Assembly: GCF_000485595.1 (NCBI RefSeq)
Contig: NW_014577287.1
Span: forward strand, 16,497 to 62,119
Source: Priapulus caudatus
Taxonomy: Eukaryota; Priapulida; Priapulimorpha; Priapulimorphida; Priapulidae
DNA length: 45,623 bases
Direction of reading: 5' to 3'
Part shown: positions 44,066-45,623 of the stretch, piece after piece
How the letters are laid out: the number at the start of each line of letters is the position of its first letter
Numbering within the stretch: position 1 is the first letter of the stretch
Translations under genes and position numbers: made by a program
Notes under the pieces: model-generated
What the model saw: the letters and a program-made list of their open reading frames with translations, nothing else
The model's database searches: none
What the model was told of the DNA's origin: nothing

Positions 44066-45623
44066 TTCGTCGGAGGTTTATATGAAATTATGAACGGATA
44101 CATCCGTGTTGTTGTACGACGTGTGGTGTGTACGCGCAGACGCGTGATAAAAAAAATACCCGTGAACGGCGGTGGCGACCAATCCGCGGAAATAAATCGG
44201 CGTGAAATTTCGATTCGTGAATTTTCACGTCGTATAATAGAGAGGTAGCGATGATGCATGGCTTGCGGCGCGCCGCAAAGTCGTTTACCGTATCGATATA
44301 ATGAATCGGTTTGATAAGACATCACACAGAAACGGGTAAACCAGTTCACGCTAACTGCGCTTAGAAAACGCGTAGTTGAGTTATGGCGCTATTATTAAGC
44401 ATTAGGCCGTTATATGTCACCTTCGTAAGACATTCGCAAACATGTGTACTATAGTAGAGTATGTAGAGGTCGGTATTGCGTTGTCCTGGCAGCTAGAGAA
44501 TTTATCCCCATACCCAATACCTAACTAATAAATCGTCTACTTTGACTTTGAGCGCACACAACGCTATTCCATGTTGTAAAGGACGGTGCTCCCATAAACG
44601 CTATCTTGGAAACGTCTAGGCGCATCATAGAAACATTTCTGAACTGTTGGAACCGTTAACATCTGCTATAGAATTTGTGTGTAAACGGAAACACTCGTTA
44701 AAGGACGTTTCTGTAGGACGTACCGTACGTTTAGAAGCCGAGTAAACTGTCGTATAAACGTGTACATATCATTGCTAGTTTAGATCAAATTATAATCATG
44801 CACGTGAATCAATTTCTAAATTTGTTACCTTAGAGATTATTTCTTTGTATCATTTGTTTTATTAATAAAATGACACTGATAACACTTTTAGCTTCAAAAT
44901 AATGTCTAAATTGTAAACGATTAATAAATATATACGCGTTGTATATATATATATATATATATATATTCGTGGAGTTAAGGCGCATGTCATATGTACCAGC
45001 GTTTCAATATCTATAAAATCAATAAGTCTGATTTTTTCAATTTCCGCAACTTTCATCAAACCATATAAGATGGGAAGATGTTTAGCTCTACTAGCAAAGG
45101 CCAAATGTTTACTGAACAGCAGCATTTGAATAGCCACGGAAAGCAAATTTTAAACAATTTTTCATATATTATTAAATACGTTAGGTCACGGGAGAAACCC
45201 CTGCTCCGTCAGTCAAGTCGCGCCATGATCTAATAATAAACAACTGAAACCAGCTATTTGAACTCCTGAACTTTAACCATTGAGCTCGTAGTTTGAACTT
45301 AAATCGATTATTTTTTATAATTCCCATATATGACAAATGAAGCATTGAAGGTAATTTCCGTTCTAATATATCGTGAACAGTGAAGGACGCGCACGATGCT
45401 ATCGTCTATCGTCATCATTACGGAAGTAAAACTGAGTGCCAGATATGCCGCTATGAGTTGAAAGACAGCCGTAACGGCTCCGAGCATTTGACACTGTGTG
45501 CGAGACAGTGGTACACAACGCTATTGACAAAGAGTCGATATAGATAGACGGACGAATCCATTGTTATATTACGATTACAAGAAGCAGCCATCTAGTGCAA
45601 GGACCCAATCTCGCACAATGTAG
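44066..45623. other. Intergenic with an (AT)n tract
   Basis: An AT dinucleotide tract lies at 44942-44966. No gene, RNA or transposon end was recognised up to the end of the window. Confidence 0.35.

Overview
The window is a gene-poor stretch of an animal nuclear genome. It has GT-AG spliced genes with introns of 0.2-2 kb, large AT-rich intergenic spaces, many microsatellites, an assembly gap, cut-and-paste DNA transposon remnants and a Penelope-like retroelement. Two host genes can be read confidently. The sarcomeric-looking light chain gene and the single FoxO suggest an invertebrate metazoan. I cannot fix the phylum from sequence alone; the light chain C-terminus reads somewhat like deuterostome muscle chains, which is only a weak hint.

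Left part (about 4.2-11.1 kb, minus strand): a complete myosin regulatory light chain gene in seven coding exons. The first coding exon appears to carry only the initiator Met. The 462-base N gap at 10162-10623 lies inside its first intron, flanked by (GA)n on one side and (TC)n on the other. Middle (20.2-22.1 kb, plus strand): a complete two-exon FoxO gene of 505 residues, with three Akt-type sites, a split forkhead domain and the C-terminal transactivation motif. The two genes are divergent, about 9 kb apart, with no sign that they work together. FoxO is the insulin/stress-responsive transcription factor; the light chain is a contractile protein.

Right part (22.5-45.6 kb): no host gene recognised, but a dense set of repeats. 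It holds hAT-like MITEs (one with a perfect 8-bp target duplication), a 514-bp PIF/Harbinger-like MITE, a 250-bp foldback, two arrays of a 53-bp minisatellite, a set of modular 102-bp and 96-bp repeats with constant boundaries, a decayed 5'-truncated Penelope-like element (RT plus GIY-YIG) between inverted repeats with a hammerhead-like motif, and a 40-bp tandem repeat.

The most novel-looking signal runs through the whole window: a family of very short (38-67 bp) almost wholly palindromic elements with ends of the form CARGAG/CTCYTG. Each is flanked by short A/T-rich direct repeats, most of the form AT-NNN-AT. Five full copies and at least three partial copies were found by eye.
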